Shown: positions 1 to 8,269, numbered from the stretch's first letter. The stretch: 64,000 nucleotides of DNA from an uncultured Prevotellaceae bacterium (GCA_900320845.1 ONTS01000003.1:36652-100651); one strand, 5' to 3'. The notes: a model not told the origin generated them from the sequence alone. Translations and numbers: made by a program.

Positions 1-1
1 C

Positions 2-1186
2 AACAAGATTACCAAAGCTGTAGAAAAGGCTTGTAAGGAAATCGTAGAAGGAAAGATGCACGACCAGTTCCCCACCGATATGGTTCAGGGTGGCGCAGGC
101 ACATCTGTCAACATGAATGCCAATGAAGTAATTGCCAACCGTGCCCTCGAAATCATGGGATACGAGCGCGGCGACTACCAGCACTGTTCTCCTAACGACC
201 ACATCAACTGCGGACAGTCAACCAACGATGCATACCCCACCGCTATACACCTCACCGTAGTACGCATGCACAAGCCCCTGGTGGCAGCACTGCAAGACTT
301 GGTGACCGTGCTGCGTGCAAAAGGTCGTGCATGGGAAAACGTTATCAAGATGGGACGCACACAGCTGCAAGACGGTGTACCGATGTCTTTAGGTCAAGAG
401 TTTACCGCATTTGCCAACTGGCTGGGTGAAGAAGTGAAACTGCTGAACAAAGCCGTGAAGCCCATGTACGAAATCAATATGGGTGGTACAGCCATCGGTA
501 CTGGTCTTAACGCAGCTCCCGGCTTCCCCGAGGTATGTGCTAAGCATCTGGCAGAGCTCACCGGCGAACCCTTCACAGCTGCCAAGGACCTTATCGCAGC
601 AACTCCCGACACCGGACAGTATGTCAACTACTCAGCTGCACTGAAGCACCTCGCTGTCAAACTGTCTAAGATTTGTAACGATCTGCGTCTGCTCGCTTCA
701 GGACCCTGCTGCGGACTCCACGAAATCAACCTGCCCGCAAAGGCTCCTGGAAGCTCCATCATGCCTGGCAAGGTGAATCCTGTCATCCCCGAAGTAACCA
801 ACCAGGTTTGCTTCAAGGTTATCGGTAACGATGTTACCATTTCCTTTGCTGCCGAAGCAGGACAGCTCCAGCTCAACGTTATGGAACCCGTCATCCTCGA
901 AAGCCTCCTCGAGAGCATGACATGGCTCACCAATGCACTCAACACCCTGCGTGTAGAATGCATCGAGGGTATCACACCCAACAAGAAGCACACCGCCGAC
1001 ATGGTGAAGAATAGCATCGGTATTGTAACCGCACTCAACCCCTATATCGGTTACAAAGCCAGCACCAAGGTTGCCAAGAAAGCACTTGAGACCGGTAAGT
1101 CTGTCTACAGCATTGTGCTGAAGGAAAAACTCATGGATAAGAAGCAACTCGACGAGGTGCTCGACCCGAAGAATATGCTGAAATAA
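2..1186 (+). CDS. aspA: Aspartate ammonia-lyase (5' end outside window)
   Basis: Converts L-aspartate to fumarate and ammonia in the cytosol. The reading frame is open from base 2, so the N-terminus lies outside the window; the ATG at 56 is internal. The fumarase/aspartase superfamily signature GSSIMPGKVNPVIPE is present near 750-795, and the upstream blocks GGAGTSVNMNANEV and CGQSTNDAYPT are the usual substrate-binding regions. The SSIMPGKVNP loop supplies the catalytic serine in this family. Class II fumarase is the alternative, but MPGKVNPVIPEVTNQVCFKVIGND fits aspartase better. A hairpin terminator follows the stop. Confidence 0.93.
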   Translation, partial: NKITKAVEKACKEIVEGKMHDQFPTDMVQGGAGTSVNMNANEVIANRALEIMGYERGDYQHCSPNDHINCGQSTNDAYPTAIHLTVVRMHKPLVAALQDLVTVLRAKGRAWENVIKMGRTQLQDGVPMSLGQEFTAFANWLGEEVKLLNKAVKPMYEINMGGTAIGTGLNAAPGFPEVCAKHLAELTGEPFTAAKDLIAATPDTGQYVNYSAALKHLAVKLSKICNDLRLLASGPCCGLHEINLPAKAPGSSIMPGKVNPVIPEVTNQVCFKVIGNDVTISFAAEAGQLQLNVMEPVILESLLESMTWLTNALNTLRVECIEGITPNKKHTADMVKNSIGIVTALNPYIGYKASTKVAKKALETGKSVYSIVLKEKLMDKKQLDEVLDPKNMLK

Positions 1187-1243
1187 GCCAGTGTGCAGCG
1201 CCCTCAGCGCCCACATATTGTGCACCGAAAGCATCATGATAAG

Positions 1244-1285
1244 AGAGAGTGTGTCTACACAGGCACACTCTCTTGTCGTCTACGG
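1244..1285 (+). terminator. Hairpin terminator after aspA
   Basis: AGAGAGTGTG (1244-1253) and CACACTCTCT (1264-1273) form a perfect 10-bp stem with a 10-nt loop, about 60 bases after the aspA stop and before the convergent nuclease/helicase gene. There is no strong T-run, so it may act mainly as a 3' stabiliser. Confidence 0.7.
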
Positions 1286-1306
1286 CGATAGGTAGAGATG
1301 TCTTTC

Positions 1307-3817
1307 CTACGTCGTTCTATACTCCTCCATCGTTATGACAGTGCTGTATCCACCCACTCGTTCATCTCCCTCATGGCGGTTTATGCCAGAATATGTAAGA
1401 CTGTTGTCTTCATATCTCTTGAACTTATAGACTGCATCGTTCATCAGAGCCTCATTGAATACGTTTAGACTGACTAACAAAGCAAAGTCTTGTTTGGTAA
1501 GACCTGTAACGCGTTCAAATAGTTTTGGTTCCAACTGCAGTATGACATCTTTAAGAGAATACTCACGGAAATCTGTTAGATACATAAAGATAGGAATGCG
1601 AGTGGCAAATTTCATCAGTTTCTCTTGTATCTGCTTACGTTTGCTCTTTATTGCCTTTTCGGCTTCGGACAACTTTTTCTTCTCTTCCTTTGTTAATCCA
1701 TCTTCATGCTCCTTACGTTTCTTCTTGATGTCTGCAGTTTTGTTGATGATGGTTTCAATATCCTTATTCAGCGAACGGAAACCCTCTATTTTCATTAAAG
1801 CATCCATAGCTTTAGTATTATTCATCAGACGTTCCAACGTGAAGTTATCAACATTTACCAACAATGCGCTCTCCCATCTACGTGCCAACAGCGTTGCTGA
1901 TGTGTTGTTCATCGCTATATCAAGCACGTCGCAGGCTGAGAGCTCCTTCATGATGCCATTATCATAGCATAGTATTGGAAGAAACTTGATGAAGTCGTCA
2001 ACACATTTTTCAGGATTACTCTCTTCAACATTCAACTGACAAGAATAGTCGGCAACTTTCCTCAATGCTCTGTTAGGTGCAAAGTCGAACACATAGCATT
2101 CTTTCTTGATAATCTCTATGGAGTTCGGATGCTCCCCGTCGCTATTGGTGATTGTCCATGGCGATTGCACACGGAATGCTGATTGGAAATAAGTCTCGGG
2201 CGATGAGGTGTCTCGTAGCATAAGGATACCCGTCCACGGACGAACAGTCACTCCTGTTGTCAGCTTACCGCATGTCAGTGTGATGGTTTTGCAATGCAGC
2301 GGATCTGGATGTGCCATAGCTATTTCCACAGGACCAAGCGCCTGTTGTCCGATACCTGCTTGAGTACCGGCACATACGACGACACGATAATCGTGATAAA
2401 AAGTGTTTTGACGCTCTTGCAGTAGATTACGCATGGCGAAGCACGAAGCCACATTGGGCAGAAACCACAACGTGTGGTTCATATTGGAATAAAGGTCGCC
2501 ATTAAGAAATGGGAAAGGCGGCTTCTTGTTTCCTGCCTTCAAGTCATTGATGGAGGAGGGAAGATACTGTCCGCGCAACATGTCGAGCCATTTCTGCACC
2601 TCGTCGTGATGCTTGAATATAGCGTTATCGCCTTTTCCTTCTGCCTCAAAAAATGAGTTTAGGTCAAACTCGTTAAACTCACCTTCTGCAGCAACCCTTG
2701 ATATCTCGGTTGGCAACTGATAAGTAAGCAGTACCATTTTGGGCAACGATGCGTATGGGTTATTGGGATTATCGCCCCATTGTTCCTTTTCCCGTTGTTC
2801 ATCACTATATGTCCAGTTATAGATTTGTTCCTCTATAAACTCTCCTGAAGCGATGGCGCGGAAAGGCGTGCCCGACAGATAGAGATAATGATTAGAGGTA
2901 ATAGGAATCAGATCCTCGTCAAAATAGTCGGGATTCTCTATTTCCTTGCCCAAATCTTCACTGATTCCTATAAGTTCTTTGGCATTCTCTCTCCATGCAC
3001 CATAGTGGTATTCGTCCAGCACGATGCAGTCCCAGTTGAATCCTCGAGCCCACTCATGTTTCAATTTCATACCTCCATTGGCAGTGTTCTTTCCAAGGAA
3101 ATCCTGGAACGAACCGAATACTACCATCGGCTTTTGTGGGTCGGCAGCCTCAAACTGTTGGTCGATAGTGGCATCTGCATTTCTTGCTATAAATTGCCAC
3201 CCGTCAAAATCCACATGTGTCATCAAGTCCTCTTCCCATGAATGTACGACAGCTGGTTTGAACGTGAGCACCAACACGCGCTTCCAGCCCATGCGACGAG
3301 CCAGCTGATAGGTGGTAAAGGTCTTGCCGAAGCGCATCTTGCAGTTCCATAAGAAGTGTGGTACACGGCCGGCTTCACTCTTGTAATTCTCGAAGTAGGT
3401 TGCCGTCTTGTCCACTGCCGCCTGTTGTTCGGGGCGCATGCCGAAATCTTTATCTCGATTCCAAGCCACATCTATTCTTTCCCTTACAGCTACAATAGCT
3501 GCCTTCACCTGCTGAGGCGTGCAACGATACCACTCTCCCTTAATATGTTGGCAGCTCATTTTTTTTAGTTGGCGATGAACTTTGTGGTCCGAAAACACTG
3601 TGCCATCTTGCCGCATAGCGCTCTCTTCTACCAATATTCTATAAAGAGGGGGACCTGGGCGTTGTATGTTGTACTGCTGTTGTACACGTTTCTGCACCCC
3701 TATTGTGGTATATCCTACCTTTAGGATGCCTTTTAGGTCGGGGTTGTTCTGCTCCTCGTAAGCATAAATCATCGGAGCCGACTCCGACTTACGTGGAAAA
3801 TAGTTCTTTGTTGCCAT
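1307..3817 (-). CDS. GIY-YIG-like nuclease / superfamily 2 helicase fusion (restriction subunit)
   Basis: An 836-residue protein that looks like the cutting and translocating subunit of a restriction-type system. Residues 16-110 resemble a T5orf172-type GIY-YIG nuclease domain: IYAY, then KVGYT (33-37), an Arg at 44, VHRQL with His81, and GEWY (94-97). Residues 125-600 are an SF2 helicase core: FGKT (163-166) replaces the classic GxGKT P-loop, DEYH (268-271) is the Walker B box, LSGTPFRA is motif III, and QSAFRVQSPW resembles motif VI. A Lys/Glu-rich coiled stretch lies around 675-735. It is the last gene of a four-gene minus-strand cassette with two methyltransferase-like proteins. The specific activity is inferred. 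Confidence 0.75.
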   Translation of the reverse strand: MATKNYFPRKSESAPMIYAYEEQNNPDLKGILKVGYTTIGVQKRVQQQYNIQRPGPPLYRILVEESAMRQDGTVFSDHKVHRQLKKMSCQHIKGEWYRCTPQQVKAAIVAVRERIDVAWNRDKDFGMRPEQQAAVDKTATYFENYKSEAGRVPHFLWNCKMRFGKTFTTYQLARRMGWKRVLVLTFKPAVVHSWEEDLMTHVDFDGWQFIARNADATIDQQFEAADPQKPMVVFGSFQDFLGKNTANGGMKLKHEWARGFNWDCIVLDEYHYGAWRENAKELIGISEDLGKEIENPDYFDEDLIPITSNHYLYLSGTPFRAIASGEFIEEQIYNWTYSDEQREKEQWGDNPNNPYASLPKMVLLTYQLPTEISRVAAEGEFNEFDLNSFFEAEGKGDNAIFKHHDEVQKWLDMLRGQYLPSSINDLKAGNKKPPFPFLNGDLYSNMNHTLWFLPNVASCFAMRNLLQERQNTFYHDYRVVVCAGTQAGIGQQALGPVEIAMAHPDPLHCKTITLTCGKLTTGVTVRPWTGILMLRDTSSPETYFQSAFRVQSPWTITNSDGEHPNSIEIIKKECYVFDFAPNRALRKVADYSCQLNVEESNPEKCVDDFIKFLPILCYDNGIMKELSACDVLDIAMNNTSATLLARRWESALLVNVDNFTLERLMNNTKAMDALMKIEGFRSLNKDIETIINKTADIKKKRKEHEDGLTKEEKKKLSEAEKAIKSKRKQIQEKLMKFATRIPIFMYLTDFREYSLKDVILQLEPKLFERVTGLTKQDFALLVSLNVFNEALMNDAVYKFKRYEDNSLTYSGINRHEGDERVGGYSTVITMEEYRTT

Positions 3818-3881
3818 AACTATAATATCATGTTATGGCGCTTAAGACATTTATGGGAGCCAACAATGGAGGATAACTGTG

Positions 3882-3970
3882 CTAGCCAATCTAGCCTCTC
3901 TAGCCTTTCTAGCTTTTCTAGCTTTTCTAGCCTCTCTAGCTTTTTCTAGTCTCTCTAGCCCTTCTAGCCA
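3882..3970. repeat. 9-bp-period CTAG tandem array
   Basis: CTAG occurs ten times, at 3882, 3891, 3900, 3909, 3918, 3927, 3936, 3946, 3955 and 3964. The period is 9 bp except for one 10-bp step. Read on the minus strand the unit is close to GGCTAGAAA/GGCTAGAGA. The array fills most of the gap between the four-helix-bundle gene stop (3977) and the nuclease/helicase start (3817). Confidence 0.93.
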
Positions 3971-3976
3971 CTCTGT

Positions 3977-4636
3977 TTAATCTTGCCCTTTTAGCTTTGC
4001 TTCTAGTTCGGCGATGCGTTGGTGAGCAGCTTCAAGTTCTTGCTTCAGGCGTGTTATCTCATCTCGCTGATTGGTGCGATAGCCAAGGCGGGCAGCGGTC
4101 ATACGCTCTTTGATGCCTCCTTCTTCTATGAAGGTTTGCTCCAACTGCTTTTGGTAGGTGGTCATCATCTTGTCAACCATGTGGCAGAGCGTAAGGGCTA
4201 TGTTTGCCATTTCTTCGTCTGTCCATTTGCTGAAGAAACCCGCGTATTCTTCTAATTTGTTGTGCTTTCGGCAGAACTGTAACATTCCATCATAACGGTT
4301 GTGGTTTTTATCCCAACGTATAAGATGGCGAGAGGTGAGATAGTCCTCGTAGTCTTCTTTCAATTCTTTGATGCTGCTGCGTGCTACGTTGAGCAGTTTT
4401 AGTTCCATCTCTGTAGAGGTAACACCGTCAGCAGAGCCTTCTACGATATTCTGCTTGCCTGAACGTGCTGCCTGCACCATCTGGTTAATGGTACGGTCGC
4501 CTCGTATCAGGAATCGTTTAGTAAAAGTAAAGGTTAGCTGATAAAGCACGACAGCTTTCTGATAGAAATAGAGTCCTTCCCAGTTGGCTTGCTGTCGCAA
4601 TATAGGTTTTGTGGTTTTGCTATTGTTACCATTCAT
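3977..4636 (-). CDS. Four-helix-bundle protein with coiled-coil suffix
   Basis: A 219-residue protein. Residues about 15-125 match the four-helix-bundle (23S rRNA intervening-sequence protein-like) family, with the typical RGDRTINQMVQAARSGKQNI and ARSSIKELKEDYEDYL stretches. The C-terminal third is an extra alpha-helical region ending in a heptad-like segment (RLKQELEAAHQRIAELEAKL) suited to oligomerisation. It sits between the methyltransferase and nuclease/helicase genes on the same strand, so it is probably an accessory or scaffold subunit of that system. The biochemical role is unknown. Confidence 0.75.
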   Translation of the reverse strand: MNGNNSKTTKPILRQQANWEGLYFYQKAVVLYQLTFTFTKRFLIRGDRTINQMVQAARSGKQNIVEGSADGVTSTEMELKLLNVARSSIKELKEDYEDYLTSRHLIRWDKNHNRYDGMLQFCRKHNKLEEYAGFFSKWTDEEMANIALTLCHMVDKMMTTYQKQLEQTFIEEGGIKERMTAARLGYRTNQRDEITRLKQELEAAHQRIAELEAKLKGQD

Positions 4637-4735
4637 AATGGTACAAAGTTAAAGTTTCTGCCACAAAAACAAAACACCTTCTCCCACAAAATGTCAAAGA
4701 GCACCGTTATTGTTTTTCTATTGTTGTTTGGGTTC

Positions 4736-6241
4736 TTATTTCATTGGACGAATCATCGACTCGATGAACTGGATTTCCTCATCCGTCAGACCGTACTTCT
4801 TATAGAGTTCCTCGTCCGTCCAAGGCTTGCTGAAGTCTTGGAGGGGGACAAACATGTAACTGCCTCTGGATATATTTTGAGTATTCTTTACTAAAGACAT
4901 CATGAACCTAAAGAATCTTGTTTTAATATATGATATTAAATTCTCCGCATGTTCTCTTGAAGGAACTGCCTTTATAACAAGATATGTTTCCGTACAAACG
5001 GAGTTGGGCTCAGATATAATTGGGGTGCTAACTATTGAATGAGGATATTCGTCACCTCCAGGGCTTGCTTTAGACACAATAACTTTGTATTGGCTAACTA
5101 ATTGGTTGTTATTTGTAATTTTATCTAACGACACATAACCATTATCGCCAAACCGATAAAGTCTGATATAGTTCCTTTCGTCCTTGTGTAGTGCAAATTG
5201 GTTAAAATTAGAACGCATACCAAAGGGTCTACTGACACTCACAAAATGATTAAATGTTTGTTCTTTTAATTTTTGAACTTTATGAAGAATAGATATGGAT
5301 TGATTATACCGAATTAAGATAGGGCAATCTTTCTCCTTCAAGTATCTTACAGCTTCATTTTTTTCACCTTTAATATAATTGGTTATTTTGCATTTTTCGT
5401 GATTGTCTCTATCCCACAAAAAATAGCAAACACCACCGCGAATGTTTAGTCCAGGGAAACAATCACTGGTTTCTGGGAAGTCATGTAACTCTTTTATGCG
5501 CAAATCATTAATCATTTCGTCTCTGAAATCGTCAAGTCCTCGCCCTCCAGAATACCAACGCGCTGGAATTATCATCATCAAAAAATGAGGAGATAGTTTC
5601 TTTGCTTGTGTAACAAACTTATTATATAGTGGAATTGCTGCAGAATCTCTTCCTCCACCATCTTCCAACTGATACGGCGGGTTGCCGATAATTACATCGA
5701 AAGTCATATTGTTATATAATGTATTAGGATTGTCTGTGTGAATAAACTCGTAGGCGTGGGATTCGAGGTCGTTGCCTCGGTCATATACCTCTTGAGAGGC
5801 TCCGCAATAGCGGCACTTGCCGTTCTGCCAGGTATGTTGAATTTCTGAAAAGCGGATGTTCCCGTCTTTGTTATCAAAGTGGGAAATACTGTAATTGCTA
5901 CTGGCGTCTTTCGAGCAATAGAGGCTGCGACGACTCATCAAGGAGGTCAGTCGTGTAATCGACAAGCCATAGAGCTGCCGATGCATGATATGGTCGATAC
6001 GCTCTTGCAGGTCGGGTATCTTGTCTGCCAGTCCTTCAATCAGCCGTTTGGCAATCTCACGCAAGAAGACGCCGCTCTTTGTACAAGGGTCGAGGAAACG
6101 CGTTTCGGGACTCTGGAACAGTTCCTGCGGAAGCATGTCAAGCATCTGATTGGCAAGCTGAGGCGGGGTGAATACTTCATCGTTGCTTAAATTTGCCAGA
6201 CACGATAATACATCGGGATTATAATGGAGTCGGTTATTCAT
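4736..6241 (-). CDS. Eco57I-like N6-adenine DNA methyltransferase with target-recognition region
   Basis: A 501-residue protein. An FTPPQLANQML block (residues 24-34) is followed by a SAM-binding motif I variant, FLDPCTKSGVFL (49-60), where KSG replaces the usual GSG. Catalytic NPPY is at 187-190, which points to adenine-N6 methylation. CRYC (143-146) and the nearby SLYC could form a zinc site. Residues from about 195 to the end have no motifs I recognise and are probably the target-recognition domain; their DNA is clearly AT-richer than the catalytic half. Its 5' end overlaps the upstream methyltransferase-like gene by 8 bp (6234-6241), suggesting coupled translation. Confidence 0.8.
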   Translation of the reverse strand: MNNRLHYNPDVLSCLANLSNDEVFTPPQLANQMLDMLPQELFQSPETRFLDPCTKSGVFLREIAKRLIEGLADKIPDLQERIDHIMHRQLYGLSITRLTSLMSRRSLYCSKDASSNYSISHFDNKDGNIRFSEIQHTWQNGKCRYCGASQEVYDRGNDLESHAYEFIHTDNPNTLYNNMTFDVIIGNPPYQLEDGGGRDSAAIPLYNKFVTQAKKLSPHFLMMIIPARWYSGGRGLDDFRDEMINDLRIKELHDFPETSDCFPGLNIRGGVCYFLWDRDNHEKCKITNYIKGEKNEAVRYLKEKDCPILIRYNQSISILHKVQKLKEQTFNHFVSVSRPFGMRSNFNQFALHKDERNYIRLYRFGDNGYVSLDKITNNNQLVSQYKVIVSKASPGGDEYPHSIVSTPIISEPNSVCTETYLVIKAVPSREHAENLISYIKTRFFRFMMSLVKNTQNISRGSYMFVPLQDFSKPWTDEELYKKYGLTDEEIQFIESMIRPMK

Positions 6242-6920
6242 GGTCGGGCAGTTTTAGGTAGTCAGTCAAAGGATATTCCCGTTTGGGCAAGTGGACAAAT
6301 GTCGGCTCTCCCGTGTCGGCAAAGAGCAGACCTTCTTCGCCACTCTTAGGCTTGTCGTATTCCACGTTTTTCAAAAGTTCAGACAATTCGAAGTCGCGTC
6401 TTTTCACCTTTCCGCTCGTACCGATGAATGTCCATTCGCAAAAGGTGATAGGCTCTCCATTGTCTTGGAGCATAGTGAGGGCATCTCCACAAAGAATATT
6501 CTTCTGTAGTAGAAAACGGATGCAACGCTGCAAATCAGTCGAAGCATCCACAGCTTGATGCTCACGATAAGTGTCAAGATATTGTTCGAACAATCGCTGT
6601 CGGCATGCCTTCGTGTTGTCTGGCAGCAACTCAACACCATACATCGAGCTGACAGCCATAGCCGAAGCCTGGTCGTACTCAAAGCGATTACGGGCGTATT
6701 GCTGTCGCACCGCTTCCATCTTTCTTTTCAGTATCTCAACGAGGAAATTGCCATTGCCACAGGCTGGTTCCAGAAAACGAGAGTCAATACGCTCGGTCTC
6801 TTCCTTCACCAAATCGAGCATTGCGTTCACCTCTCTTTTGGCGGTGTACACCTCGCCATGGTCAGCAACGCGTTGCTTAGATACTACCTGCTTCTCTCGT
6901 TTATCGTTCGTTACAGTCAT
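6234..6920 (-). CDS. Methyltransferase-like protein with motif I but no NPPY
   Basis: A 228-residue protein and the first gene of the restriction-like cassette. HGEVYTAKREVNAML (residues 21-35) followed by FLEPACGNGNFL (49-60) is a textbook N6-adenine methyltransferase N-terminal region and SAM-binding motif I. No NPPY/DPPY catalytic motif follows, and the protein is short, so it is either a non-catalytic partner or a split product. Its partner gene downstream has NPPY but a degenerate motif I. The start codon (6918-6920) lies inside a repeated motif shared with the leader hairpin upstream. Confidence 0.7.
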   Translation of the reverse strand: MTVTNDKREKQVVSKQRVADHGEVYTAKREVNAMLDLVKEETERIDSRFLEPACGNGNFLVEILKRKMEAVRQQYARNRFEYDQASAMAVSSMYGVELLPDNTKACRQRLFEQYLDTYREHQAVDASTDLQRCIRFLLQKNILCGDALTMLQDNGEPITFCEWTFIGTSGKVKRRDFELSELLKNVEYDKPKSGEEGLLFADTGEPTFVHLPKREYPLTDYLKLPDHE

Positions 6921-6944
6921 AATTGGTCGGATTTAGCGTGAAAC
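6908..6944 (-). promoter_or_regulatory. Third copy of leader motif, overlapping the start codon
   Basis: On the minus strand this segment reads TTTC..CGC, ATCCGACCAA, the ATG start (6918-6920), then GTAACGA (plus-strand TCGTTAC at 6908-6914). It has the same order of elements as the upstream palindrome arm at 7076-7108. It could be a protein operator or the target of alternative RNA pairing. Confidence 0.6.
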
Positions 6945-6988
6945 GATAAAGTGCAGATATAAAAAGAGTGTACCACGTTACCATACGC

Positions 6989-7108
6989 CTTTCGCTGGTA
7001 TCCGACCAAAGACCCGTAACGAAACGTATGGAACGGGTACACCTTTATACAAGGTGTATCCCGATTCCATGAGACTCGTTACTTTATTCTGGTCGGAATT
7101 TGCGAAAG
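6989..7108 (-). promoter_or_regulatory. Long imperfect palindrome in leader of the restriction-like operon
   Basis: Nested complementary blocks: 6989-6995/7102-7108 (CTTTCGC/GCGAAAG), 7002-7008/7090-7096 (CCGACCA/TGGTCGG), 7016-7022/7076-7082 (GTAACGA/TCGTTAC), 7028-7033/7065-7070 (ATGGAA/TTCCAT), and an inner stem at 7035-7045/7051-7062. Together they give a 120-base hairpin with internal loops. It lies between a candidate minus-strand promoter (near 7200) and the first gene (start 6920), so it should be in the 5' leader RNA. Confidence 0.75.
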
Positions 7109-7196
7109 CCTCTATAGAAATATAGATACAACTATCTATTTTTACCCACAAAAGTCCCATCAGTATCTCCACCGAGACATCCCTGATGCTGGAAGG

Positions 7197-7204
7197 CAAA
7201 GTTA
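7197..7204 (-). promoter_or_regulatory. Candidate -7 box for the restriction-like operon
   Basis: The minus strand reads TAACTTTG, an exact TAnnTTTG match. Transcription would start near 7190 and give a leader of roughly 270 nt through the palindrome. No convincing -33 TTTG was seen. Confidence 0.45.
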
Positions 7205-7405
7205 CAAAAGGTTTGGAAAAAAATGCTATGTAAAAGAAAAATCTTCAATAAAAGATGTGAAGGGGGAGGGTTGCCGTGGTTTCTCAATCTCTTTGTGCGT
7301 GGCATTTGTCCACAATCAAAAGACAATCTCGACAAGATGTGGGAGCACAGTGCCGAGATAGGGTCATGACAAAACAAAGGTGGTGGCTACCTCGCTGTCA
7401 GGCTA

Positions 7406-8269
7406 TTATGCCATGGTGCGATAGTCTGACGGTGTGACGCCTGTATGTTGTTTGAAATAGCGGCAGAAGGCTGCTTGGTCGGAGAATCCCAGCTGTGAGG
7501 CTATTTGCTGTATGGTGGTATCCTTGTTGCGTCGCAACATGTTTTTGGCTTGGATGGTGGTGTATTTGTTTATCCATGCCAGTGCCGAGATGCCCGTCTG
7601 ATGCTTGATGACGGAAGAGAAATACTTGGGAGAGAGGTGGAACAGGTTGGCATAGAACTGTACTTCACGGCTTTCGCTATAATGTTCCTCGATGGCATCG
7701 TAGAAGTTGGAGAACAGTTCTTCGCGTAGGGAGGGCAGGTGTTTGTCGATGCCGTTCTCCTTGCGATAGTCTTGCATCTTGAGGAACAACACTTCGAGCA
7801 AGTCGCCGAGTATGACGGTGCGGTGGGGGCTGTCGTCCATGCTCAAGTCGCGCAGCAAATGTATGATGTACAGTGTCTGTTGGAATTGCCTGTCGTTGAG
7901 CGGTATGTCCTGTCGGTAGTGATAGTGTTGCAGGTCGCGATACACATCGGGGTAACGGTGCTTCATCTCCTCCTGAAAGGCGGGCGAGAGCACGATGAGT
8001 ATGGCATGGTAGTCGTCCGACGTTTTATAAGCGCTGAGGATGTGACGTGAGGGGATGATGGCAATGTCGTGCTTTCGGAAATGAATGGGGCGCATATCGC
8101 ACTCGCCCTTCATCCATCCGTTGAGGTTGAGGGTGACGGTCATCCTGTCAGTGATATACGGCTCATGGTAGAGGGGCATAGAGGTGATATTGTCAAACAC
8201 CATCAGACCGCGTTCGTCGATAATGTCCGACTGCTGATGCATGGGATGTGTAACCTGCTTATTGTTCAT
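7406..8269 (-). CDS. AraC-family transcriptional regulator
   Basis: A cytosolic regulator of about 287 residues. The C-terminal 100 residues are an AraC/XylS double helix-turn-helix, with YFSSVIKHQTGISALAWINK and IASQLGFSDQAAFCRYFKQH followed by TGVTPSDYR. The N-terminal half would be a cupin-like ligand-sensing domain. The start at 8269 (MNNKQ) was chosen because a TATTTTTG -7 box on the minus strand (8288-8295) would place transcription start near 8281, downstream of the next possible ATG at 8323. It is divergent from the secreted-protein pair that begins at 8445, which it may control; that link is inferred from position only. Confidence 0.88.
   Translation of the reverse strand: MNNKQVTHPMHQQSDIIDERGLMVFDNITSMPLYHEPYITDRMTVTLNLNGWMKGECDMRPIHFRKHDIAIIPSRHILSAYKTSDDYHAILIVLSPAFQEEMKHRYPDVYRDLQHYHYRQDIPLNDRQFQQTLYIIHLLRDLSMDDSPHRTVILGDLLEVLFLKMQDYRKENGIDKHLPSLREELFSNFYDAIEEHYSESREVQFYANLFHLSPKYFSSVIKHQTGISALAWINKYTTIQAKNMLRRNKDTTIQQIASQLGFSDQAAFCRYFKQHTGVTPSDYRTMA

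Noticed and set aside
3882-3970. CTAG array as a CRISPR or coding repeat
   Set aside because: The 9-bp period has no spacers, and the stretch lies between two genes with no ribosome-ready open frame across it.
6989-7108. Palindrome as an integron attC site or a complete mobile element
   Set aside because: No GTTRRRY core at the ends, no cassette structure, and no integrase nearby; the copy over the start codon fits regulation better.
6978-7199. Small protein of about 73 residues on the minus strand through the palindrome
   Set aside because: The frame is explained by palindromic sequence and its start would lie at or upstream of the likely transcription start.
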